From an uncultured Acetatifactor sp. (GTDB taxonomy: Bacteria > Bacillota > Clostridia > Lachnospirales > Lachnospiraceae): DNA of 64,000 bases. The stretch spans positions 62,001 through 126,000 of the forward strand of contig CAJUIA010000004.1 of NCBI GenBank assembly GCA_910586485.1. Reading direction: 5' to 3'. The notes beneath the pieces are model-generated. The model saw nothing but the letters and a program-made list of their open reading frames with translations. It searched no databases and had not been told where the DNA came from. This document shows, piece after piece, positions 9,489 through 16,973 of the stretch (position 1 is its first letter; each line of letters opens with the position of its first letter). Made by a program: the position numbers and the translations under genes.

Positions 9489-9574
9489 TTACCTGTTTGA
9501 CTGCCTTTTGCATACAGCATGAGTGAATAGTGCCGAAAACCCTCGATTTTACAGGTTTTTAAGGCAAATAAAAA

Positions 9575-9648
9575 TGGAAGCAAGGGGGCTCGAACCCCTG
9601 GCCTTTCGCGTGTGAGGCGAACGCTCATCCCGGCTGAGCTATGCTTCC
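9575..9648 (-). tRNA. tRNA-Val (CAC)
   Basis: Read on the minus strand the segment folds as a cloverleaf. The acceptor is GGAAGCA/TGCTTCC, the D stem GCTC/GAGC, the anticodon stem TTCGC/GCGAA with loop CTCACAC (anticodon CAC), and the T stem AGGGG/CCCCT with loop TTCGAGC. Discriminator A; no CCA is encoded (TTTTTATT follows). It is antisense to the flanking plus-strand genes and sits between the first Uma2 gene and the metallophosphoesterase gene. Confidence 0.96.
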
Positions 9649-9657
9649 ATGTACCCT

Positions 9658-9685
9658 ATTTTAACACACCAGGGGAAAAAATCAA
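9658..9685 (-). promoter_or_regulatory. Probable tRNA-Val promoter
   Basis: On the minus strand TTGATT (9685-9680) is followed by a 16-base spacer and TAAAAT (9663-9658), placing the transcription start a few bases ahead of the mature tRNA 5' end at 9648. Confidence 0.6.
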
Positions 9686-9798
9686 TAGGTAATTATACTT
9701 TTTATATGATTGCCGGACAGGTGCTGGATAGGGAGTACCGGAACGAAGAAATAAACATAAGCGGAGGCTCTGAAGAGTTTTCGGATCAGGAGAGCGAC

Positions 9799-11502
9799 AT
9801 GACACATCAGATTAAGACGAGTATAGAGAACATTCATGTGGAGCCGGGACAGCGCATTCTGGCAGTCAGTGATATACATGGCCATCCGGATCGGCTGGTG
9901 CAGCTTTTGCGGCAGCTGCATTACAGTGCGAATGATATATTGGTGATCGTGGGAGACCTGATTGAAAAGGGGCCGGAGAGCCTGCGGGTGGTGCAGTATG
10001 TGATGGACCTGGCCAGGCGGCATCCGGTTTACGTGTCTATGGGAAACGTGGATTTGGGGCGGATTCTTATGGTAGATGAGGATTCCCCGAAAGGCGTGGC
10101 GGACTGGGCGGGTTTCCTTCATTGGGCGGAGCGGACCTGGGGCGGCAGCCTTTTTTCTGAGATGCTTAAAAGTATGGGGATACCCATCGACCAGGCAGCG
10201 GGAGAAAAGGCGGCAGAGTACCGCAGCATGATGCTGGAGCAGTTTCATGAGGAAATGGAATTCCTCTGGAGCAGGCCCACGATTTTGACCGCGGGAAAAT
10301 ATATTTTTGTTCATGGCGGCATACCCACGGAGGATGTGCAGAGCCTGGCGGGAACGGATCCGTGGCCGTTTCTGAAAAACGATGATTACTACAATCAGGG
10401 GTATGGGTTCCGGGATCATATTGTGGTGACGGGGCACTGGCCCACCTGCCTGTACCGTACAGACCGGGAGGACGTAAGCCCCCTGTTTGACAGAGAGCGG
10501 GGAATCCTCTGTATAGACGGGGGAAACAGCCTGAAACGCTCCGGGCAGCTTAACGGTATCGTTATTCCCGACAGTCAGGCGGACATGGAAGACATCAGAT
10601 GGACAGGATATGACGGCGCGCTTCAGGTGGAAGCGCTGGAGAGCCAGGAGGGCCGGGCAGCAGGGATACATATCCAGTATTTTGAAAGTGAGGTGGAGCC
10701 GGTATCCGGAGACGGGGACATGGGAGCGTGGAGACAGCTTTCTTCGGGAAGAGTCTTTTCGGGTCCTGCGGATTGGACCTATCAGGACGGCGAGGGCAGG
10801 CTGCACTATGACGATTATGCGGATACACGGCTGGCTGTGGCGCCGGGGGACAGATTGAATGTGATCCTCCGGACAGGGGCAGGGTATTACTGTAAAAAGG
10901 ATGGCTGCATCGGCTGGTATCAGGGGAAGGCGCGGCCGGTGGAAGAGCGTCTTGTGCTGCAGCCGGAGGGACCGGACCGGCAGGAGGCCCATCGTCTTGA
11001 GCGGGAGCTGATGGTATATGAGCTGCTGGAGCGGCTGCACATTTCTTATGAGCGGATTGACCACAGGGAGGCCAACACCATGGAGGCCTGTCAGACGGTG
11101 GAGGAGGCGCTGCAGGGAGCGGTGATCTGTAAGAATCTGTTTTTATGCAACCGTCAGCGGACGGCATTTTATCTGTTGATGATGCCGGGGGAAAAGGTAT
11201 TTAAGACGAAGGAGCTTTCCGCCCAGATCGGCAGCTCCAGACTGTCCTTTGGGGAGGCGGTCTATATGGAGCGGTATCTGCATATCAGTCCGGGAAGCGT
11301 CAGCGTTATGGGGCTGATGCACGATCGGGAACACAGGGTGCAGCTGCTGATAGACAGAGAGATTCTTCAGGGAGAGTTTTTCGGCTGTCATCCCTGTGTA
11401 AATACCTCCAGTCTCCGCCTGCGGCTAAAGGACCTGTTGGAGGTCTTTCTGCCTGCGGTGGGACATGAGCCATTGTATGTGGAGCTGGATGGAGAAGCGT
11501 GA
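9799..11502 (+). CDS. Metallophosphoesterase fused to ProX/YbaK-type aminoacyl-tRNA editing domain
   Basis: 567 residues with three parts. The N-terminal part (about 20-240) is a calcineurin-like metallophosphoesterase: SDIHGH, GDLIEKGPES, GNVD, FVHGG and TGHWP. The usual GNHD/E motif reads GNVD, so the general-acid His is replaced by Val. The middle (about 255-375) is beta-rich with an SH3-like stretch ending GCIGWYQGK. The C-terminal part (about 395-560) is a prolyl-tRNA deacylase-like domain with CKNLFLCN containing the catalytic Lys, FYLLMMPGEK, KTKELSAQIG and FGCHPCVNTSSLRL. Start 9799 follows AGGAGAG at 9788; the upstream in-frame Met at 9649 would overlap tRNA-Val. The C-terminal half predicts trans-editing of mischarged tRNA-Pro; how the phosphoesterase contributes is unknown. 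Confidence 0.85.
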   Translation: MTHQIKTSIENIHVEPGQRILAVSDIHGHPDRLVQLLRQLHYSANDILVIVGDLIEKGPESLRVVQYVMDLARRHPVYVSMGNVDLGRILMVDEDSPKGVADWAGFLHWAERTWGGSLFSEMLKSMGIPIDQAAGEKAAEYRSMMLEQFHEEMEFLWSRPTILTAGKYIFVHGGIPTEDVQSLAGTDPWPFLKNDDYYNQGYGFRDHIVVTGHWPTCLYRTDREDVSPLFDRERGILCIDGGNSLKRSGQLNGIVIPDSQADMEDIRWTGYDGALQVEALESQEGRAAGIHIQYFESEVEPVSGDGDMGAWRQLSSGRVFSGPADWTYQDGEGRLHYDDYADTRLAVAPGDRLNVILRTGAGYYCKKDGCIGWYQGKARPVEERLVLQPEGPDRQEAHRLERELMVYELLERLHISYERIDHREANTMEACQTVEEALQGAVICKNLFLCNRQRTAFYLLMMPGEKVFKTKELSAQIGSSRLSFGEAVYMERYLHISPGSVSVMGLMHDREHRVQLLIDREILQGEFFGCHPCVNTSSLRLRLKDLLEVFLPAVGHEPLYVELDGEA

Positions 11503-11589
11503 AAATTAAAAAATGGATTAGACTTTGTCCGGAGATTATAGTATATTATAGGTAACAATAATGTTACAGCCACAAAGGAGGCGGACAAT

Positions 11590-12141
11590 ATGGAAGCATT
11601 AAGAATAGAAGAACCAGGGAAAGAAGATATTTACACGATAGAAGATATTTATGCACTGCCGGACGGAGAACGGGCAGAGCTGATAGACGGAAAGCTTTAT
11701 AATATGGCCCCGCCGAAAACCAGGCATCAAAGGCTGCTGAATTATCTCAATACAGAAATAAATCTATATATCAGAAGCAATAACGGCGAGTGTGAGGTTT
11801 TTCCGGCTCCCTTTGCGGTATTTATAAATAAGGATAACAAAAACTATGTAGAACCGGATATATCGGTGATTTGCGACGGGAATAAGATCAGCGAACGCGG
11901 GTGCGAGGGCGCTCCTGACTGGATCATTGAGATTGTTTCTCCGGGCAGCAGGCAAATGGATTATTACAGGAAGTTGTTTAAATACCGGACTGCAGGGGTC
12001 AGGCTTTACTGGGTGGTGGATCCTGGAAAAGAGCTGGTTACGGTATATAACTTTGAGAAAGACACCATGGAAGAATATCCCTTTGGCGAAGAGGTGCCGG
12101 TTGCGATTTATGAGGGATTTTCAATCCGGGTGCAGGATTGA
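11590..12141 (+). CDS. Uma2 family (DUF820) putative endonuclease, copy 2
   Basis: 183 residues, clearly paralogous to the gene at 8946: the shared blocks IYALPDGERAELIDGK, EPDISVICD, GAPDWIIEIVSPG and YWVVDPGKELV are in the same order. The PD-(D/E)XK-type acidic residues and Lys are retained, so both copies look intact. ATG 11590 follows AAAGGAGG with good spacing. Divergence between the copies is moderate, so this is an older duplication rather than a recent tandem event. Confidence 0.87.
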   Translation: MEALRIEEPGKEDIYTIEDIYALPDGERAELIDGKLYNMAPPKTRHQRLLNYLNTEINLYIRSNNGECEVFPAPFAVFINKDNKNYVEPDISVICDGNKISERGCEGAPDWIIEIVSPGSRQMDYYRKLFKYRTAGVRLYWVVDPGKELVTVYNFEKDTMEEYPFGEEVPVAIYEGFSIRVQD

Positions 12142-12180
12142 AGGGAAGGAAGGATTTCTTTTATGGAATGTTTTCAGTCC

Positions 12181-12209
12181 TTGCTTTTTCCGGGTACCAG
12201 TGATATACT
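12181..12209 (+). promoter_or_regulatory. Sigma-A promoter of leader transcript
   Basis: TTGCTT at 12181-12186, a 17-base spacer and TATACT at 12204-12209. Expected start near 12216, about 75 bases ahead of a 12-codon leader ORF. Confidence 0.7.
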
Positions 12210-12291
12210 TGTAAAGTAGTTTAAGGTTTCTCCACAGTATGCGGTCCATGGCTGCAGGGCAGAGAGGATTCAGTTGAAGGAGGAATGTGAT

Positions 12292-12330
12292 ATGAGAAAA
12301 AATGAAAAGGCGGTAGTACTCAACAACTGA
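12292..12330 (+). CDS. 12-residue leader peptide
   Basis: A very short ORF encoding MRKNEKAVVLNN, preceded by a near-ideal ribosome site (GAAGGAGGAA, spacing about 7). It follows a consensus-like promoter and is immediately followed by two hairpins with U-runs (12337-12359 weak, 12393-12420 strong) ahead of the COG3044 ATPase gene. This layout is that of a translated attenuator leader, but the peptide has no homopolymeric codon run that would point to a specific amino acid. Confidence 0.5.
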   Translation: MRKNEKAVVLNN

Positions 12331-12336
12331 ATACAG

Positions 12337-12359
12337 GGCATGGAGCGTGCCGATTTTTT
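12337..12359 (+). terminator. Weak hairpin plus U-run after leader ORF
   Basis: GGCA pairs with TGCC around a seven-base loop seven bases beyond the leader stop codon, followed by GATTTTTT. The short stem makes it a candidate for conditional termination. Confidence 0.4.
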
Positions 12360-12392
12360 GTACCTTTATGAATTATGTCTATGCAGATTGAG

Positions 12393-12420
12393 AGACACAT
12401 CATAGCGGTGTGTCTTTTTT
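12393..12420 (+). terminator. Rho-independent terminator upstream of ATPase gene
   Basis: AGACACA pairs with TGTGTCT around a nine-base loop and the stem runs into TTTTTT. It lies 64 bases before the ATPase start with no convincing promoter after it; the TTGACA at 12432 has no -10 partner. Expression of the ATPase therefore probably depends on read-through. The remaining bases of the 12142-12483 gap hold nothing else I can support. Confidence 0.75.
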
Positions 12421-12483
12421 GCGCGTAAAATTTGACAGGATATTTGGAAGAAATGAGAAGGAAATTTAAAAGGAGAATTTAAT

Positions 12484-14445
12484 TTGAAGAGATTAAAATA
12501 TTATATTTTAAACATGAAGCCCACCAGCGAAAATTATGAGGATATGTATGAGGGCAAGATGTATGAATCCTTTATGGATAAGGATCCCATCGTCCACAAT
12601 CATGCGGTGTACTGGGACGGAGAGATCGGCTATGAGATCACAAAGAGCAATCGGCTGGAGCTTTCAAAGCCAACCGTTACCATCCATATCCCCTTAAAGC
12701 TGCTGAAAACGGAAGAAACAGGTACGGCGGCGCTGGACTATATGTTCCGGGCGATGATTCCGTATATTCGCGGGCTGAACGAACAAAATGACAACCGGAA
12801 GCGGACGGCTGCGGAAAACGGGCATTATTTTATTTATGAACCTGGCAATAAGGTGCTTGTAAGAAATGTGGTCACGGTTAAGACGGTGTCGCAGAAATAT
12901 TATCGGCTGATCAGTAAAAATACTATCGAGCCGATAGACGGCCTGCGTGACAGGGGTGTAAATTCTTATACTCCGGGAAAAAATTGTATGATTGCGCCCA
13001 TTGACGGGGAAAAAAGGATTCCTGCTTATCTGTGCGTAAGTATGATGCTGCAGGTGCAGCTTCCGAAAGGAAAACACAAGAAGGCGGCGGAGATGCTCTG
13101 CAATAATCTGCCGGAGGCAGTGAACCGCTATATAGAAGAATTTGACAGGGAAGGATTAAAGCGGGCGGTGGAGCTTGAAAGGGTGCAGGCGGCTATTCGG
13201 AAATGGCTGGCGGATCATGACTGCTGTGCCTTTGTGGCCAACGGAAGCATCCTGCCAAGAGTCCAGGGAAGCGATCTTCCCATGAAGAACGCAGTGCCTT
13301 TTGTGTCAACGCCTGAGGATGAACGGGAAGTGGCCGGTATCAGAGGCATGGTCTTTCAAAAGGGCGTCACGGTGATCACAGGAGGCGGTTATTCCGGTAA
13401 AAGCACTCTGCTGGACGCTTTAAGCGCCGGTATTTATAACCATATCGACGGCGACGGCAGGGAGCTGGTGATCACGCTGCCCTCTGCCATGCAGATTTCC
13501 GCAGAGGACGGCAGAAGGATCCGGCACGGGAATCTGTCTCCCTTTATCAAGTGGATTCCCGGAGGGAATCCGGGGGATTTCTCCACGGCCCACGCCTCAG
13601 GCTCCACCTCTCAGGCAGCCAATATCATGGAGGCGGTGAACTGGGGGTCAAAGCTTTTGCTGATCGACGAGGACAGAACCGCCACCAATTTCATGATTCA
13701 GGATCATGTGATGAAGGAGCTGATCGAGAAGGAGCCAATTACGCCTTTTGTGGAAAGGGTGCAGGAGCTGGCGGAGCAAAGAAAGGTTTCCACGATCCTG
13801 GTGATCGGGGGCAGCAGTGAATATCTGCAGGCGGCGGACAGAATTTATATGATGAAGGATTACCAAATCAGCCAGATCACGGAAACAGCCAAGGCGCTGC
13901 AGGAAGCGTATGCGGGCAAAGCGGCAGGCGGCAGGCCGGAAGGGCTGAAAGCAGCGGATTTTACAAATCCTGACAGGGTGGATGCCAATTACTTAAATAC
14001 CCGTCCCCGGAATTCCTCCACAGAGGTGCTGCAGGTGTGGGATCTGGGTTTTCTGATCCTGGGAGACGAGCGGGTGGACGTTCGTATGCTTCATGACATT
14101 GCAAGCGTTCCTCAGCTGAATGCCATTGCTTTTCTGCTGCGGAAGCTGATGGGGGGCTTAAATCCCTTAGAGAGATTTCAAAAGTTTAAGCTGCCGGAGA
14201 CCGGGGCAGGGCCCGGAAGCATGGCGGCAGAGGGGAATGACTGCTCCGAGGCGGAACCTGCGGAAATGACGCCCAAGTGGGTATGTCTGGAGGAAGAGGT
14301 GGACCGCCTGCTGGAGGAAATCAGCAGGGAGGGGCTGGAGAGTGTTTTTTCTCCCTTCTTTACGGAATGCGGCAGATGGCTGGATCTGCCGAGAAAATAT
14401 GAATTGCTGGCAGTCCTTGCCAGAATGGGGCTGGATTGCCGATAA
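12484..14445 (+). CDS. COG3044/PF09818 ABC-class P-loop ATPase
   Basis: 653 residues, a soluble ABC-class ATPase of the COG3044 family. Walker A is GGGYSGKST near residue 300, the segment around HASGSTSQAANIMEA resembles a signature region, and Walker B is LLLIDEDRTATNF near 391 with the family-typical DEDR. It has no transporter domain. The N-terminal 280 residues are the family-specific region and the C-terminus holds an acidic linker near 590. Known relatives include an RNA-binding trypanosome protein (MRB1590), so nucleic-acid remodelling is plausible but unproven. TTG start at 12484 with AAGGAGAA upstream. The preceding leader ORF and terminator suggest attenuation control. Confidence 0.85.
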   Translation: MKRLKYYILNMKPTSENYEDMYEGKMYESFMDKDPIVHNHAVYWDGEIGYEITKSNRLELSKPTVTIHIPLKLLKTEETGTAALDYMFRAMIPYIRGLNEQNDNRKRTAAENGHYFIYEPGNKVLVRNVVTVKTVSQKYYRLISKNTIEPIDGLRDRGVNSYTPGKNCMIAPIDGEKRIPAYLCVSMMLQVQLPKGKHKKAAEMLCNNLPEAVNRYIEEFDREGLKRAVELERVQAAIRKWLADHDCCAFVANGSILPRVQGSDLPMKNAVPFVSTPEDEREVAGIRGMVFQKGVTVITGGGYSGKSTLLDALSAGIYNHIDGDGRELVITLPSAMQISAEDGRRIRHGNLSPFIKWIPGGNPGDFSTAHASGSTSQAANIMEAVNWGSKLLLIDEDRTATNFMIQDHVMKELIEKEPITPFVERVQELAEQRKVSTILVIGGSSEYLQAADRIYMMKDYQISQITETAKALQEAYAGKAAGGRPEGLKAADFTNPDRVDANYLNTRPRNSSTEVLQVWDLGFLILGDERVDVRMLHDIASVPQLNAIAFLLRKLMGGLNPLERFQKFKLPETGAGPGSMAAEGNDCSEAEPAEMTPKWVCLEEEVDRLLEEISREGLESVFSPFFTECGRWLDLPRKYELLAVLARMGLDCR

Positions 14446-14470
14446 TGGCAACAGGAAAGGAAACAACAGG

Positions 14471-15136
14471 ATGTATAAGATCATGATTATAGAAGACGAC
14501 CCGATGATCAGGGAAGAGTTGGCGCTTCTGCTGGAAAACGAGGGGTATTGTTCCGTGAAGGTTACTGATTTTACGGATATTGCAGAGCAGGCCCGTAGAA
14601 TCATGCCGGATCTGGTGTTGCTGGACATAGGCCTTCCCGGCCAGGACGGTTTTGTACTGTGTGCCCAAATCAAGAGGGCGGTAGAGGCACCGGTGATTTT
14701 TGTGACCAGCCGGGACTCCGGTCAGGACGAGGTGCGGGGATTAAGCCTGGGCGGGGACGATTATATTACAAAGCCTTACAGCGTCCCTGTCCTGCTGGCC
14801 CGGATCAGGGCCATGCTGCGCCGGGCAGGGGGCAGCGCGGAGCCGGATACTATGGAGGCGGCCGGGCTGACGCTTCATTTGGCGAAGGGAAGGGTATCTG
14901 CAGCAGGGAAGGACGTGGAGCTGACCAGGAATGAGCTGAAAATACTGGCCTGTCTCATGGAGCATTCCGGGAAGATCGTCTCCCGGACCGACTTAATTGA
15001 GGCGTTGTGGGACTGTCAGATTTACATTGACGATAATACCTTAAGCGTCAATATGACCAGGCTGCGGGCGAAGCTGGCGGAGCTTGGTTTCCCTGATTCT
15101 ATCAGGACGCGCCGGGGAATGGGGTATCAGATATGA
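14471..15136 (+). CDS. OmpR-family response regulator (BceR-like)
   Basis: 221 residues: a receiver domain with the acidic pair EDD near 9-11, phospho-acceptor Asp in LLDIGLPG near 52, TSR near 80 and KPY near 102, then a winged-helix DNA-binding domain ending SIRTRRGMGYQI. ATG 14471 was taken as the start; a longer open frame upstream has no ribosome site and runs antisense-free through the end of the ATPase gene. Its stop overlaps the sensor kinase start (ATGA). With the kinase and the following ABC genes it forms a BceRSAB-type regulator of antimicrobial-peptide resistance. Confidence 0.92.
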   Translation: MYKIMIIEDDPMIREELALLLENEGYCSVKVTDFTDIAEQARRIMPDLVLLDIGLPGQDGFVLCAQIKRAVEAPVIFVTSRDSGQDEVRGLSLGGDDYITKPYSVPVLLARIRAMLRRAGGSAEPDTMEAAGLTLHLAKGRVSAAGKDVELTRNELKILACLMEHSGKIVSRTDLIEALWDCQIYIDDNTLSVNMTRLRAKLAELGFPDSIRTRRGMGYQI

Positions 15137-16143
15137 GGTTTCGGGAATTTTTGGCTGACAGGCTGGGAATGATTGTTTTGCAGTTGTTTTGTGCCATTTT
15201 GGCAGCGCTTTTTCTTCTGGCGACAGGGACCCAGCCCGGCGTTATTATGATATTGCTGCTTTTTCTGTTCTTTATTTTCGGTGTGGCACAGGGCGCTGCC
15301 TTTTTCCGCGGCCGGGCACGGCTTCGGGAGCTGGAGGCCGTTATGAACGGTCTGGATCAAAAATATTTATTTACCGAGTGTGTGCCCGCGCCGAAAGGAT
15401 TGTATGAACGGAGGCTGTTTGAACTGGTCCGCCGGGCAGGGCGGGATATGGCGGGAGTGGTATCTGACGCCGAGGCTGCCCAGCGGGAGTACAGGGAGTA
15501 TGTGGAGCGATGGGTACATGAGATCAAGGCTCCAATCACCGCGGCCGGCCTGATCTGCAGGAAGCTGGAGGGTGATACCCGCCGCCGGCTTGATTATGAG
15601 CTGGGCCAGGTGGAGGCTCATGTTGAGCGGGCCCTGTTTTATGCACGGGCAGAAAGCCCGGAGCGGGACTGCGTAATCCGGCAGGTAAATTTGGGCAAGG
15701 CTGTCACCAGGGCCATTGAAAGCCATCGCACACTGCTGATTATGGGCGGGGTGCGGCTGGAGACGGAGGGGCTGGACCGGATGATATATACGGATGAGAA
15801 ATGGGCGGCTTTTATTTTAGGACAGCTGTTGCAAAATGCCGTCCGCTACCGGGGAGAAGCGCCGGTGATTACCATATCTGCCCGGTCTGATAAGGCGCAG
15901 GTGCAGCTCACTGTCAGAGATAACGGCATCGGCATTCCTGCCCATGAGCTGTCACGGGTTTTTGACAGGGGCTTCACCGGCAGTAACGGGCGGAATCGGG
16001 AGGGGTCTACCGGCATGGGACTGTACCTGTGTAAAAAGCTGGCGGGATTTTTGGATCTGGGCTTAAGCCTGACCTCGGAGGAGGGGAAGGGAACAACGGT
16101 ACTCCTGACCTTTCCTGCAAAGGGAAATCTTACGAAAATGTAA
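15133..16143 (+). CDS. Intramembrane-sensing histidine kinase (BceS-like)
   Basis: 336 residues with two membrane helices near the N-terminus (about 12-32 and 36-56) separated by only a few residues. There is thus no extracellular sensor domain, the hallmark of intramembrane-sensing kinases. The H-box is WVHEIKAPI (His near 130), the N-box QLLQNAVRY near 230, G1 DNGIGI near 264 and G2 STGMGLYL near 293. Such kinases sense the flux state of their partner ABC transporter rather than a peptide directly (family knowledge); that transporter is encoded next. Its start overlaps the regulator's stop by four bases. Confidence 0.92.
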   Translation: MRFREFLADRLGMIVLQLFCAILAALFLLATGTQPGVIMILLLFLFFIFGVAQGAAFFRGRARLRELEAVMNGLDQKYLFTECVPAPKGLYERRLFELVRRAGRDMAGVVSDAEAAQREYREYVERWVHEIKAPITAAGLICRKLEGDTRRRLDYELGQVEAHVERALFYARAESPERDCVIRQVNLGKAVTRAIESHRTLLIMGGVRLETEGLDRMIYTDEKWAAFILGQLLQNAVRYRGEAPVITISARSDKAQVQLTVRDNGIGIPAHELSRVFDRGFTGSNGRNREGSTGMGLYLCKKLAGFLDLGLSLTSEEGKGTTVLLTFPAKGNLTKM

Positions 16144-16214
16144 GAAAAAGCAATATGAATTCGATACCATGGGCGGAGCGTTTGGTGTATCTTTAGAAAA
16201 AGGAGGCAGACGCT

Positions 16215-16973
16215 ATGTTGCAGGTGACAAACATTGAAAAATATTACGGAAGCCGGAATCAGGTGACGAAGGCACTGGACCGGGTGAGCTTCCGGGTGGA
16301 GGACGGTGAGTTCCTGGCTATTATGGGGGCATCCGGAAGCGGTAAGACAACCTTGTTAAATTGTATTTCTACAATCGACACCGTCAGTGCGGGTGAAATC
16401 CTGCTGGACGGGGTAAGTATGGCTGACTTGCCGGAGAAGGAGCTGGCCAGGTTTCGGCGGGAGAGACTGGGCTTTGTTTTTCAGGATTATAATTTGCTGG
16501 ATACGCTGACGGTGGAAGAAAACATCGGCCTGGCCCTTTCTTTAAATCATACGGACCCCGGTGCCGTCCGGGCAAAAGTGGAGGAAACAGCGGGAAAGCT
16601 GGGGATAGCCGACATTCTGGGTAAGTTTCCTTATCAGATTTCCGGCGGTCAGAAGCAGCGGACTGCCTGTGCCAGAGCCATGGTAGCGGGACAGTCTCTT
16701 ATTCTGGCAGATGAGCCTACAGGAGCGCTGGATTCCAGAGCGTCTAAAAATCTGCTGGAAATCATGTCCATCATGAATCGAGATATGGGAGCCACGATAC
16801 TTATGGTTACCCATGATGCTTACAGCGCCAGCTACGCCGGGCGGGTACTTTTCCTGAAGGACGGAAGGGTCTTTAACGAATTGTTTCGAGGGGAGCGGGA
16901 GCGGTCCGTATTTTATCATGAAATCTTGGATGTACTGGCGGCGTTGGGAGGTGATGTCAGTGACGTTATTTGA
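16215..16973 (+). CDS. ABC transporter ATPase (BceA-like)
   Basis: 252 residues, the standard length for a MacB/BceA-type ATPase. Walker A GASGSGKTT near 38, Q-loop in FVFQDYNLL near 93, signature ISGGQKQR near 142, Walker B LILADEPTGALD near 162 and H-loop VTHD near 198. A 72-bp gap separates it from the kinase gene, and AAAGGAGGCAG precedes the ATG. Such a gap is where the cognate regulator usually binds; I can see no obvious inverted repeat there. It overlaps the permease start by 14 bases. Confidence 0.93.
   Translation: MLQVTNIEKYYGSRNQVTKALDRVSFRVEDGEFLAIMGASGSGKTTLLNCISTIDTVSAGEILLDGVSMADLPEKELARFRRERLGFVFQDYNLLDTLTVEENIGLALSLNHTDPGAVRAKVEETAGKLGIADILGKFPYQISGGQKQRTACARAMVAGQSLILADEPTGALDSRASKNLLEIMSIMNRDMGATILMVTHDAYSASYAGRVLFLKDGRVFNELFRGERERSVFYHEILDVLAALGGDVSDVI

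Noticed and set aside
9575..9648. tRNA-Val as an integration site
   Set aside because: No integrase, no direct repeat of the tRNA 3' end and no change in gene content or composition nearby.
9682..11064. A 460-codon open frame on the minus strand
   Set aside because: It lies fully antisense to the metallophosphoesterase-ProX gene, its product is His/Pro-rich with no recognisable domain, and there is no ribosome site; it is a by-product of codon bias on the coding strand.
12432..12470. TTGACA as a promoter for the COG3044 ATPase gene
   Set aside because: No -10-like hexamer occurs 16-18 bases downstream.
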